Below, piece by piece: positions 43,551 to 52,436 of a DNA stretch of 64,000 nt (position 1 is its first letter; every line of letters begins with the position of its first letter). The notes beneath the pieces are model-generated. The model did not search any database. It saw only the letters and a program-made list of their open reading frames with translations, and was not told where the DNA came from. This stretch comes from Sediminibacterium sp. (GTDB lineage Bacteria; Bacteroidota; Bacteroidia; B-17B0; Aurantibacillaceae): NCBI GenBank assembly GCA_030054095.1, contig JASGCO010000007.1:1-64000 (forward strand). The letters are read 5' to 3'. A program made the translations under genes and the position numbers.

Positions 43551-44774
43551 ATGAAACAGACGTATTTTTTTTACAGCGTATTATTTTTTGTAGTACAATT
43601 TAAACTAAGCTTTGCGCAATGGCAAAAGGTGCCTGATTTTCCGGGATTGGAACGAATGGGTGTTCACGCGTTTACAATTGGTGAAACGGCTTACTTAATT
43701 GGAGGTTCAACGGGGAATAATACCCTTAATGAGGTGTGGGCGTATAATATGCGTACACGAACATGGACTCAAAAACGTAACTTTAAAGGGACCAGAAGAG
43801 AAAGCGGAGTGGCTTTTGCACTAAATGGCAAAGGGTATTATGGGTTGGGCATTGTTGAAAGGGAGTACTCGGCAGATGTTTGGTCGTATGATCCTGAGCG
43901 GGATGAATGGAAGCAATTATCCGGATTTTCAGGACCGCCCCGGGCCAATGCTATTGCTTTTACAATAGGAGACAAAGCTTATGTGGGAGCGGGGTATGCA
44001 GGATACGCTTTAACGAATTCAACTATCTGGGAGAAATGGTATAGTGATTTTTGGGAGTACGATTCAGGTACGGATATCTGGACCAGGAAAGCAAATCTTC
44101 CGGAAGGATTTCGTTCAGGAATAGGACTTGCCTGCAGAGGAAAGGGATATGCCGGATTCGGAAGCAAGGAATCGGATGCTCAGATTGGATTAATTAATAG
44201 CGTTTCGGATTTTTATGAGTACGATCCGGGTTTGGATGAGTGGCATGCTTTACCCAAAGGACCAATGCACAGGGAAAATGCAATTGGTTTTGTTTTAAAC
44301 GATGAGATTTTTGTTTTAGGTGGTTTCTCTTTAAAGCCTCAGGTCAGTATTGTTGCTAACGCGGCTAAATATACTATTGATAAAGGGGAGTGGCGTTCTG
44401 TGCCTGATTTTTCAGGAGGCGGAATATCCGGAGGGGTGGCTTTTACACATTCCAATCAGGTGTATCTGGGAACCGGCATGAACCAATTTGTTGCGCCGAG
44501 AAGGGATTGGTGGATGTTCAATGGTGCTTACAATTTGGATGGGTTTTTGATTTACCCCAATCCGATAGCGCAAGGTGTACTAAAGTTTGAAACGTCTTTT
44601 TTGGAAGATACATACGCTTACGCTATTTTATCTGTAGATGGCAGAATATTGAAGGAGGGGTATGGTGAGTTTTGGGAAAACACTATAGATGTTAGTGAAC
44701 TGGCGGATGGTATATATTTGTTTAAGTACACGTCTGCTACTATAAACAGCACGGTAAAATTTGTAAAAAGATAA
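43551..44774 (+). CDS. Kelch-repeat T9SS-secreted protein
   Basis: The 407-residue protein starts at ATG 43551 (signal peptide YFFYSVLFFVVQFKLSFAQ); an upstream TTG at 43542 is less likely. About six kelch blades follow (AFTIGETAYLIGGSTGNN, NEVWAYNMRTRTW, SDFWEYDSGTDIW, SDFYEYDPGLDEW, NDEIFVLGGFS), forming a beta-propeller. The end is a type A sorting domain (LIYPNPIAQGVLKFET ... LADGIYLFKYTS). Probably surface-located; binding or carbohydrate role unknown. Confidence 0.9.
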   Translation: MKQTYFFYSVLFFVVQFKLSFAQWQKVPDFPGLERMGVHAFTIGETAYLIGGSTGNNTLNEVWAYNMRTRTWTQKRNFKGTRRESGVAFALNGKGYYGLGIVEREYSADVWSYDPERDEWKQLSGFSGPPRANAIAFTIGDKAYVGAGYAGYALTNSTIWEKWYSDFWEYDSGTDIWTRKANLPEGFRSGIGLACRGKGYAGFGSKESDAQIGLINSVSDFYEYDPGLDEWHALPKGPMHRENAIGFVLNDEIFVLGGFSLKPQVSIVANAAKYTIDKGEWRSVPDFSGGGISGGVAFTHSNQVYLGTGMNQFVAPRRDWWMFNGAYNLDGFLIYPNPIAQGVLKFETSFLEDTYAYAILSVDGRILKEGYGEFWENTIDVSELADGIYLFKYTSATINSTVKFVKR

Positions 44775-44829
44775 CAGCCAAAAGTTACCTGAAACCCGGT
44801 GTAAATACGGGCTAAATCAGTACCGGAAA

Positions 44830-46005
44830 TTAACTGAGCTTTTGATAGGTTTGCCACCAGCGGTCGGGAATTTCGTTGTTAACGGCCATTTCGTAATCTT
44901 TATAACTACACGGGATGAGGGTGTGGCGTTCAAATTTAAGGTCTTTGTGTGGCGGATAGGGAATTTCCATCCACCAGCGATCGCTTTTTTTACTTTTATA
45001 AAAATTGATCTCGTATTTTTCGTCCTGTAGTACCACGTGGAAACGCAGGTAATCGGGATTGGTGCGGCTGGGATAATCGTTTTTGCGATTGTAAAAGCCA
45101 TCCATAAAACACCAGATCATTTGCGCGGCCAGGTGCGCGGTTTTGCCGCTGTGATCGTATTCGGGATTTATTTCATACAGGCCAATGGAAGAGAGTTTGT
45201 CATTCATGCCGGCGTAGCGCATCATCTGGCAGGCTTCTTCAGCGTAAAAACCGTTGGGGGAGGCATTGGGATTGGCCGGTGCATCGGAGTGTTTTACAGC
45301 GGTGATGTCGAACGTTATCATATCGGCCTGACGGATAATAGGCTCGGCTTCTTCTATTTTATCGCGAACGGCACCAAGGCGGTAACAGTCGAAGTAGAGG
45401 CGGCTCATCATTTGCAGGCTGGTTGGGTCCACCAGATAGGTTTGATAACCGATGTTGCTGTAATTAAAGAGGTAGTTGGGCTGGTGAAGAATAATTTTAC
45501 CGAGGTAAGAGGTGTTGCTGATTTGTTCTTCGGGATTGCCAAGGTCAAAAATGCTGTCAATGGCGGCTACGTTGATGGTTTGTTCTAACTGACTGTATCC
45601 TAAAAATTGCGCGTAGGTTAAGTCCTGAGAACCACCAATGATGATGGGAATGATATTTTTACGTACGAGGTTATCTACGGTGGCGCGAAGGGCAAAATAA
45701 GTGTCTTCTACGCTGTGTCCGGCTTTAATGTCGCCCAGATCGGCTACCGACAGGCTGGTAGCGTGGCCATATTGTTTGTAAAGGTAATGCCGCACAGCGC
45801 CGGGTGCGTACTGGCAGCCCGCGTTGTTTTCGGAGTAGCGCGATTCGGCCACGCCAATGATGGCTAATTGTATGGTGTCCAGCTCTGGAAACTCAGTATC
45901 GCTTTTGTAAATGGTAAAGGCGTTGCCAAACTGAAATTCTTTATACTGTCCGAATTCAAATTCATCAGCGGGAACAGGGGTAAAAAAATGCGCAATCTCA
46001 CTCAT
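44830..46005 (-). CDS. Arginase/formimidoylglutamase-fold protein without metal ligands
   Basis: The 391-residue protein is recognisable as ureohydrolase-like from AIIGVAESRYSENN, GAVRHYLYKQYG and the central GG-S-x-D strand. However, the metal-binding motifs are changed: GGSHD reads GGSQD (124-128), DAHxD reads DSIFD (150-154), and DxDxxDP reads DITAVKH (from 233). With His and Asp ligands missing, two manganese ions could hardly be bound. Proteins of this type are conserved in Bacteroidota under the name formimidoylglutamase. It is more probably a pseudoenzyme with a structural or regulatory role. Confidence 0.8.
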   Translation of the reverse strand: MSEIAHFFTPVPADEFEFGQYKEFQFGNAFTIYKSDTEFPELDTIQLAIIGVAESRYSENNAGCQYAPGAVRHYLYKQYGHATSLSVADLGDIKAGHSVEDTYFALRATVDNLVRKNIIPIIIGGSQDLTYAQFLGYSQLEQTINVAAIDSIFDLGNPEEQISNTSYLGKIILHQPNYLFNYSNIGYQTYLVDPTSLQMMSRLYFDCYRLGAVRDKIEEAEPIIRQADMITFDITAVKHSDAPANPNASPNGFYAEEACQMMRYAGMNDKLSSIGLYEINPEYDHSGKTAHLAAQMIWCFMDGFYNRKNDYPSRTNPDYLRFHVVLQDEKYEINFYKSKKSDRWWMEIPYPPHKDLKFERHTLIPCSYKDYEMAVNNEIPDRWWQTYQKLS

Positions 46006-46086
46006 GAGGTTAAAATTAAACGATGCGGTATTAGTATGGCGCCAATCGGGAAATACTAATTAAAAGCCGGGTGTTAGTAATCGGGT

Positions 46087-47346
46087 TTAATCCGGATTTT
46101 CGACCAGCGGTTTTAATGCCATCACTTCGGGGGGGAGTTGTTTTTGGGCGGTTTGCTGACGGCTCACGCGCAGGAGGCTCCGGCCCAGTTCGCCCATAAA
46201 GGGGAGGGCCAAGGTGTTGTAATCGTAACGCCCGTCGTTTATTACCTCATCTTCGTTGGCATACAGGGCCACGCTGATGAGGCATTCGGTTTTGGCATCG
46301 AAGTTCACAATGTAGGCGCAATCGCTCATAAAACCGTAACTCTGCCCTACGATATTGAAGATGCGGAGTCCGGCTTGCTGTATTGGTTTTTTGGAATCGC
46401 CATGTATCAAGTATTTTTTAAAGCTGTCGTAAAATGCTTTGCCGGTGTAACGGGGGGCTTTGCTCTCGCGCGGGTAAAGGGCCATGTAACGCATTAAAAA
46501 CGCGTGATCGTCTTTGGTTAACTGTAATTCCGGCGCGCCAAATACCAGTTTTTGAAGAATGTGGTGAATATCTTCAAGAGGGCATTCATTCATACCTTCA
46601 AAATCTTTCGCTTGTTTTACGAGTTTGTTTTTGGCGTTATAATAGGCTTTGCCTGCTTTTTTTTCACAACGGTTTAAGGAAACAACCGGGCGGCCTTGTA
46701 CACAGGGTTGCGAATAGATAATGGCTTTATCAGCGTTTAAAAATGTAACGGGATTAGTGTTGAAGTTGTTGGACTGAAAACAACGGCCATCGTACCGGTT
46801 AATAATATAGGTATTTTTACAACCCCAGTCTTTTACGCTTTTGTTGAGCAGATCGGTGCCGCAAAATTCGTACACGCGGCTATAGGCGGCATTGTCGCTC
46901 ACCAGCAGCATTTCTTTTATGTATTGTTCTATGCTGGGTAATTGGTTAACGGATCCGGTGTCTTTATCCACTTTGTTCATGCAGGACATGCAACTGTCGG
47001 TAACCATGGTGGTTTTGCGGGTAATGCCTTTGTGTTTAAGGGTTTGTAATTTTTGGAGCGCGATGATAGAGGTGGGGAGTTTGATAAGGCTGGCGCAATA
47101 AAAGTAAAGTTGTGGGTTTACATTAAAGTAATGGTGTTTGAGTTCGGGGTGGCCGTTTTTATCGCGTGTAACGGCGGTGTAAATGATTTGTAAACGGTAT
47201 TTGCCAGCCTGGTCAGCCACTTTTTTGAGAAGGGGATGACTCTGCAATACCGAGTCGAGCAAAGGGCTGTTGGCCTTTTGCTGGGCAAGGGCGTATCCGG
47301 CAAGTAACTGAAGGAAAAAAAAGATACGGATAAAGTGGATCTTCAT
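46087..47346 (-). CDS. Exported serine hydrolase, class A beta-lactamase-like
   Basis: The 419-residue product has a signal peptide (FFFLQLLAGYALAQQ). The active-site Ser86-x-x-Lys89 (CASLIKLP) and Ser150-Asp-Asn (VSDNAAYSR) are visible, as in class A beta-lactamases and the Beta-lactamase2 family. The segment YRLQIIYTAVTRDKNGHPEL precedes the active site. Two Cys-rich stretches (SCMSCM) are unusual. The start codon is one base from the stop of the upstream lipoprotein gene, so both are co-expressed. Whether it acts on beta-lactams or on peptidoglycan is not decidable. Confidence 0.82.
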   Translation of the reverse strand: MKIHFIRIFFFLQLLAGYALAQQKANSPLLDSVLQSHPLLKKVADQAGKYRLQIIYTAVTRDKNGHPELKHHYFNVNPQLYFYCASLIKLPTSIIALQKLQTLKHKGITRKTTMVTDSCMSCMNKVDKDTGSVNQLPSIEQYIKEMLLVSDNAAYSRVYEFCGTDLLNKSVKDWGCKNTYIINRYDGRCFQSNNFNTNPVTFLNADKAIIYSQPCVQGRPVVSLNRCEKKAGKAYYNAKNKLVKQAKDFEGMNECPLEDIHHILQKLVFGAPELQLTKDDHAFLMRYMALYPRESKAPRYTGKAFYDSFKKYLIHGDSKKPIQQAGLRIFNIVGQSYGFMSDCAYIVNFDAKTECLISVALYANEDEVINDGRYDYNTLALPFMGELGRSLLRVSRQQTAQKQLPPEVMALKPLVENPD

Positions 47347-47347
47347 G

Positions 47348-48550
47348 TTACTGTTTTACAGCTACCATAAAGTTACTGTTCTTGTCCCTGAAGTTATAGC
47401 CAATGCCAAAGCCGATGTCTTTACTGCCTTGTTGTTTGTAAAGGGAATCCAGATCTTTTTGATAGCAATTGCTGAACATGGGAATAGGCCGGGTATATTG
47501 TCCAAACAGTTGGTACGACCATTGGAAACCGCTGTTGGTAAAGTAGTGCATGGCAATGCCGCTGTCGTCCTGAACAACGGATGTGCTTTGTGCGAGAATG
47601 CTGTTACGGATGATGGAGAAATTGGATTTGTGCATCAAATAAGAAGCGCCTTTAAGATAAGTGGTAAAGGTTTTCAGTTGCTTAAGATAGGTTACAAAAC
47701 CGGGATTACTTTTTAACCCGTCATCAGCCGCGTTCATGCTAAAGTAAGTTACCGTTTTGGTAATGTTTTCTGGTGTAACAAATGTTATTTCCACGCCTTT
47801 ACTTTTAAAGTTGGCCGATTTTAAGGTTTTAAAGGAAGATTGATACACCACGTTACCAAGACTATCTATGGTAAGTGGTTTAATATTGGCAATGGCGTGC
47901 CCGTTACGTTTCAGGAAAAGTAGTAAGACGTGTAAGGTGCCGTCCACTTGTTTGTTTTTCAGATCGCTCGACATACTGATGGTTCTGAAAAAACTGAATT
48001 TAAGAATGGCATTTAGCGAGGTATTTAATTTATCAAAGTACCCGCCAACGGAATCGGCAGAGGAAAAGTCGGGGAGTGAACCGACTGGTTCTAAACCAAT
48101 CATCACGTATTTTTCAGCATCGGGGAAAAAGCAGTTGGCGTAAAGGATGTCAGGTCCCGAAAATGGGTAAAATAAGGTGTTTTGGTGCGGTACGACTGTT
48201 TTTAATTCGCCGGATTGAAATGTTTTTAATTTTGAAATACGGGAAGAATCGAAACTTTGCCAGCGTGTATTGAATGTTTTATAGTACTGCTGATACGCCG
48301 AACTACCGGTAGTGGCCGGGTAAAAGGTAGAGTGTTCTGTCATCCCCGCAATAACGGCTGCCAGGTCGTTCAGGCTGTCGTTTACCGTCGCGTTCGTTTC
48401 TGCCGTAACAGGTAGTGCAGTGGTATCTTTTGTTGTAGTGTCTTTGGTTTCTTGTGGATGCACTTCTTCAGATGCTGTTGTATCTTTAGCCGTATTGGTT
48501 TGACAGGCCATAAACAAAAGGATGGCAAAGCCCGGAACAAAGTATTTCAT
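47348..48550 (-). CDS. Lipoprotein of unknown function
   Basis: The 400-residue lipoprotein has a lipobox (FAILLFMACQ, Cys16), a Thr/Lys/Glu-rich linker (KDTTASEEVHPQETKDTTTK) and a globular domain with LFYPFSGPDILYANCFFPDA and MIGLEPVGSLPDF. These patterns occur in a Bacteroidota-specific family without known function. It lies immediately upstream of the serine hydrolase gene in an operon, suggesting joint action in the envelope. Confidence 0.7.
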   Translation of the reverse strand: MKYFVPGFAILLFMACQTNTAKDTTASEEVHPQETKDTTTKDTTALPVTAETNATVNDSLNDLAAVIAGMTEHSTFYPATTGSSAYQQYYKTFNTRWQSFDSSRISKLKTFQSGELKTVVPHQNTLFYPFSGPDILYANCFFPDAEKYVMIGLEPVGSLPDFSSADSVGGYFDKLNTSLNAILKFSFFRTISMSSDLKNKQVDGTLHVLLLFLKRNGHAIANIKPLTIDSLGNVVYQSSFKTLKSANFKSKGVEITFVTPENITKTVTYFSMNAADDGLKSNPGFVTYLKQLKTFTTYLKGASYLMHKSNFSIIRNSILAQSTSVVQDDSGIAMHYFTNSGFQWSYQLFGQYTRPIPMFSNCYQKDLDSLYKQQGSKDIGFGIGYNFRDKNSNFMVAVKQ

Positions 48551-48689
48551 AGGTAGATAATTTATTTTTTACGTTTTGCCATATCGAATCGTTTTTCTTC
48601 AGTGTTTGTGAACTTACGCTTATGGCTATTTTGTATGTTGATTTTTTTGCGCTGCAAACATACGAAAATAAGTGGCATTACCGACGTAC

Positions 48690-50615
48690 TTACTGACCAT
48701 AAAATGGGCGTACTTGTTTGATGTATAAACGTCTTTTGCCGTTGGTATCCGTTAAAATTTTAAACTCAATATCCAGTGCAAAATCGTTAAAGGCTGTTTT
48801 GGAGAACCGGTTTTGTTTCGTGTAAAAGCGCGATTTTATTTGTTTCAGCAGGATACTGAGTTGCTTTATTTCATCGAGCGTTAACAGGCTTTTTCCAGCG
48901 TTAAGGCTCGACATGCTGATCCAGTCAATGGCGTTGGCGTTCAGGTACAGGTCGTACTCTTTATCAATATAGGTTACAAATTGTTCGGCAATTACGTCGT
49001 TTTTGGGCGAAACAACCGATTCTTCGCCTTTTTGCAGATTGATAACAAAGCCGGTTACATAGCCCTTTCGGTAAAGGTTTTTGGTAATGGCTACCCCGTT
49101 TACGGCCTCGTTATCAATGGCAGGGTGCACCAAAATACCCATGCCGGCGTGTTGATCGTTCATGTTAAAGAAACGGCGTTCGTTATAGGCTCGGTTCGAC
49201 CACAGGCTGGCCCAAACTTTTTGTATGGCGCTTTCTACCGTGTGTGACGGGTCGGTAAAACTGCCGGATTCGCTATCGTATAAACCCGCGCCATTAAATT
49301 GATCCAGATCCTCGGCATTGGAAGAGGAACGGAACCGCCACTTTTTGATTTCAGGATGCGAAAGGTGGAGTTTTTGTTGAAGTTCGGTTAATAAGCGGGG
49401 AGATACGGGTGTTTGCTTAATAGCTTTACGGATGGCTTTAAGTTGTTTGTGGATGAGCGAATCGGGTAGGGTATTCAGGTTTTGAATCCGGGTCCATACA
49501 TTGGCTTTTTTGAGGTGTTCAATGTAACAGGCAATAGGAATGGCGTGCGCGTGTTGCGGGAGATCAAAAACAGCCTCCTTTTTCCGGAAACGGTAGAGTT
49601 CAGAGAGGTTGCAGGCTTTAGCGCCATAGCGGCCGGTTTCTTTTAGCGAAACAGAAGTGATGGGCGTTACCTGCTGGTAAACACTGTCCCATTTAAGATG
49701 CAGAACAGGTTTAGGAGCATTGATTTTATCATTTTTTGTAACCGGATTAAGGTGCAGACTATTTTCACTTACGGTTAGTTTTACCCATTGGTGTTGCAGT
49801 TTTTTAAATTCGCTATTCTGATGCGCGGCTTTTTGAAAGGCGCATGGGGTTCGCCGGTTTTGTGTCAGTAATGCAATATGGCTTAACGGGGTTTGATAGG
49901 TGTTACAAATTACACCAGCGCAAAGTGGCAGGTTATTACTATTACCTTCTAATACAATGATGTTGTTTTTGTAGTTTGTGCCGGGTTTAATGGAATCGGC
50001 ATGAATAAATAAGAGTTCACCCTGTGCCTGCCCGTTACAGATGGACTGATAGGTTTGGTTTTTGAAAAGTTCGTCGCTGTTAATAACCGGAAACTCCGTT
50101 TTAAGTTCCGCTTTCAGGAGTTGTAAACTGGTAGTGTTTATGAGCACTTTAATGTGTTTTTCGGGTTCAAATGTGTGGTTGAGTTTGGCATAAATTTTCC
50201 GGATGAGTTCTTTATTGAGTTGATCGGGTGGGGCAAATTGCAAAAAGTAATGACGGGTGCTTGTATTGTAGTTTAAAGTAGCCAGAATGTAAGTTCTGTC
50301 TGTACCAGGGGTATAATTACGTTGATTAAAGGAGGTAAGATCATCTGTGCAGCCTAAAACGCGGCTGATAAAGTCGTAGTGCCACCGGTACTTTTTCGAT
50401 TGAACGTAGTATAATTTATCGGAACGGATTTCGTAAACAAGCTTAACACACTCTATATTGGCGTAATTCTGACTTAATGGTGCTCCTTTTAATACATTGA
50501 AATCGGCTGCATTATTGATGTGTTCTTTAAAATCACCATTAAACGTAGGTTGAGAACAAGCCTGAATAAAGGCAAACAGAAATAGTAGGACTATTGTTTT
50601 TAGTTTGTGGAGCAC
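48690..50615 (-). CDS. Lipoprotein with PEP-synthase His domain and PPDK N-terminal (ATP-grasp) domain in reversed order
   Basis: The 641-residue lipoprotein has a lipobox (FLFAFIQACS, Cys20), a novel N-terminal part (about 25-190), then a PEP-utilising mobile-domain-like region with the phosphohistidine motif TPLSHIALLTQ (His246). It ends in a PPDK_N domain: GAKACNLSEL (331-340), RSSSNAEDLDQFNGAGLYDS (429-448) and the closing YIKQVRPF. In PpsA/PpdK the ATP domain comes first and a TIM barrel last; here the order is reversed and the TIM barrel is absent. As a lipoprotein it would lie outside the cytoplasm, where ATP is scarce, so its chemistry is unclear. Confidence 0.82.
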   Translation of the reverse strand: MLHKLKTIVLLFLFAFIQACSQPTFNGDFKEHINNAADFNVLKGAPLSQNYANIECVKLVYEIRSDKLYYVQSKKYRWHYDFISRVLGCTDDLTSFNQRNYTPGTDRTYILATLNYNTSTRHYFLQFAPPDQLNKELIRKIYAKLNHTFEPEKHIKVLINTTSLQLLKAELKTEFPVINSDELFKNQTYQSICNGQAQGELLFIHADSIKPGTNYKNNIIVLEGNSNNLPLCAGVICNTYQTPLSHIALLTQNRRTPCAFQKAAHQNSEFKKLQHQWVKLTVSENSLHLNPVTKNDKINAPKPVLHLKWDSVYQQVTPITSVSLKETGRYGAKACNLSELYRFRKKEAVFDLPQHAHAIPIACYIEHLKKANVWTRIQNLNTLPDSLIHKQLKAIRKAIKQTPVSPRLLTELQQKLHLSHPEIKKWRFRSSSNAEDLDQFNGAGLYDSESGSFTDPSHTVESAIQKVWASLWSNRAYNERRFFNMNDQHAGMGILVHPAIDNEAVNGVAITKNLYRKGYVTGFVINLQKGEESVVSPKNDVIAEQFVTYIDKEYDLYLNANAIDWISMSSLNAGKSLLTLDEIKQLSILLKQIKSRFYTKQNRFSKTAFNDFALDIEFKILTDTNGKRRLYIKQVRPFYGQ

Positions 50616-50691
50616 TTCGTTTTATATTGTATCGTGAAGTCTAAATTACAAAACAAAGTAGCGCTTTCAGGAAGAGAAGCGTTTCTTTCCG

Positions 50692-51180
50692 TTAAATACA
50701 TTTAAAATAGTCAAATGCTTCCAGACAGTTTTTACATTGATAAAGGGCTTTACAGGCTGTACTGCCAAATTGAGATACCATAAGGGTATTTTTACTTTTG
50801 CACCGCGGGCAGGTAACTGATTTAATATGTCCCGTAAGAAACGATTTATCACTGGTACTTTCTTCGGGAGGTGCTATGCCGTAATCCTGAAGTTTTTTTC
50901 GTGCTTCTGCGCTCAACCAGTCGGTGGTCCAAGCAGGATTATAAACCATTTCGATGTTTATCGTCTGAAACCCTTCTTTTTCAATGGCCCTGCGTACATC
51001 GTCCTCCATTTGCTTCATGGCCGGGCAGCCGCTGTATGTAGGTGTTATCTTTACGTTTACTGTATTTTCTGCATCTATGATAACGTTACGGATAACTCCC
51101 AATTCCACAATACTTATTACGGGAATTTCCGGATCGGGAATAGCGGATAAAACTTGCCAAAGATCAGATTCAGTTTTCAT
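50692..51180 (-). CDS. paaD: Phenylacetyl-CoA epoxidase assembly subunit PaaD
   Basis: The 162-residue protein starts at ATG 51180 (MKTESDLWQVLSAIPDPEIP); the TTG at 51189 is rejected. It has the MIP18/DUF59 domain (SIVELGVIRNVIID, PTYSGCPAMKQMEDDVRRA) and a C-terminal zinc ribbon (TCPRCKSKN ... CKNCLEAFDYFKC), which together define PaaD. PaaD helps assemble the PaaABCE ring-1,2-epoxidase of aerobic phenylacetate degradation. No paaABCE genes lie in the window, so it is an orphan here. Confidence 0.92.
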   Translation of the reverse strand: MKTESDLWQVLSAIPDPEIPVISIVELGVIRNVIIDAENTVNVKITPTYSGCPAMKQMEDDVRRAIEKEGFQTINIEMVYNPAWTTDWLSAEARKKLQDYGIAPPEESTSDKSFLTGHIKSVTCPRCKSKNTLMVSQFGSTACKALYQCKNCLEAFDYFKCI

Positions 51181-51378
51181 ATTTAACAAAGATAAGGGTA
51201 TTTCAAGGGAATAAATCCTGATATTTTACCTGTTCTGTTTCATAAAAACAGATGGGAAGTGTATTTTGTTTTGTTTTTAATTATTTGATTTTTAGTGTTT
51301 TAATATAAATTTGAGAGTGGTGGTTAAACTTTTTTGTAAACTGCCCGTCTTAGAGTTAAATTAAGAAATTAGCAAAAT

Positions 51379-52293
51379 ATGAAAACAGGTAAAATAAGTA
51401 TCCGTCTGGCAATTGCCGCTTTAAGTTTGTCGTTATTGGCCGTTAGTTGCCGCAAAAAAGAAAAAGAAGATAATGAGCCATTAGATAACGAACAGGTAAC
51501 TGCTTCCGATCAGAATGACGCGGAACAGAATGCCAATGATATTGACAACATTGGCTCGCAGGCTATAGAAACATACACTAATAATTTTATGTATGGTCGT
51601 GAGATGTCAGGCAACCTGACCGGTGGAGCCACTATTACTTTAGGCGCGCAAACCTGTACTGTAGATTTTGGTACAACCGGGGTTATCGGAAATGATGGCA
51701 AAACGCGGACTGGTAAATTATTTTACGATTGGTCAGCTTCTACAAATGGGGCTACGAAGTACCGTCATCCTGGTTTTAAATACACTGTAACCTCTTCTAA
51801 TTATGTGGTGGATGGTAATCAGGTAAATGTAATCAATAAAACGGTTGAGAACATTACAGCGGTTAGTAACGGAACATTTAATCCGGCTACAACTAATCTG
51901 AAATGGAGTGTAAATGCGAATATTTCTATGGTAAAATCAGGTGCCACCATTACCTGGAACTGTTCACGTACCAAAGAACTGATTAATACCAGTGATCCTA
52001 ATGTGTATTCAGGTACTACCAATCCAATAGCCTGGAGTCTTGCTAAAATTAAATTAAACGGTAATTCAAGTGGTGTTAACAAGAAGGGAGAGAGTTATAC
52101 AGCGGTGGCAACAGATCTTGTAAGAGACTACACCTGCCAAACAGGAGGCCGTCACCGGTTTGTATCTGGAATACTTGAGTACACGCCAGGAACCCGCCGT
52201 ACCCGCCGTATTGATTTTGGTAACGGTGCTTGCGATAACATTGCAACGGTGACGATAGTAGGGACTAATATCTCCTTTACCATAGGGCAATAA
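51379..52293 (+). CDS. Bacteroidota lipoprotein of unknown function
   Basis: The 304-residue lipoprotein has a lipobox (LSLLAVSCRKK), an acidic Asp/Glu/Asn-rich linker (EDNEPLDNEQVTASDQNDAE) and a beta-rich domain (GATITLGAQTCTVDFGTTG; GKLFYDWSASTNGATKYRHP; RRIDFGNGACDNIATVTI). I know of similar proteins in Bacteroidota without assigned role. It stands alone and is closed by a good terminator. Confidence 0.75.
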   Translation: MKTGKISIRLAIAALSLSLLAVSCRKKEKEDNEPLDNEQVTASDQNDAEQNANDIDNIGSQAIETYTNNFMYGREMSGNLTGGATITLGAQTCTVDFGTTGVIGNDGKTRTGKLFYDWSASTNGATKYRHPGFKYTVTSSNYVVDGNQVNVINKTVENITAVSNGTFNPATTNLKWSVNANISMVKSGATITWNCSRTKELINTSDPNVYSGTTNPIAWSLAKIKLNGNSSGVNKKGESYTAVATDLVRDYTCQTGGRHRFVSGILEYTPGTRRTRRIDFGNGACDNIATVTIVGTNISFTIGQ

Positions 52294-52316
52294 TTTTAAC
52301 TATTAAAAGTGGTTTT

Positions 52317-52340
52317 AGCCGCCTTTGGGCGGCTTTTTTG
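52317..52340 (+). terminator. Rho-independent terminator
   Basis: AGCCGCC/GGCGGCT stem with TTT-type loop followed by T6, 24 bp after the stop codon of the preceding gene. Confidence 0.9.
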
Positions 52341-52436
52341 TTTCATTCCCTCACTCAAATTAACAATTCATACAATATATGATGTAATGAAGTAGATGTC
52401 AGGTATATATATCATTTTAACAACTATATTTATTGT

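Noticed and set aside
45037..45588. 183-codon plus-strand open frame
   Set aside because: It is antisense to the arginase-like gene, has no recognisable motif and reflects the codon bias of the real gene.
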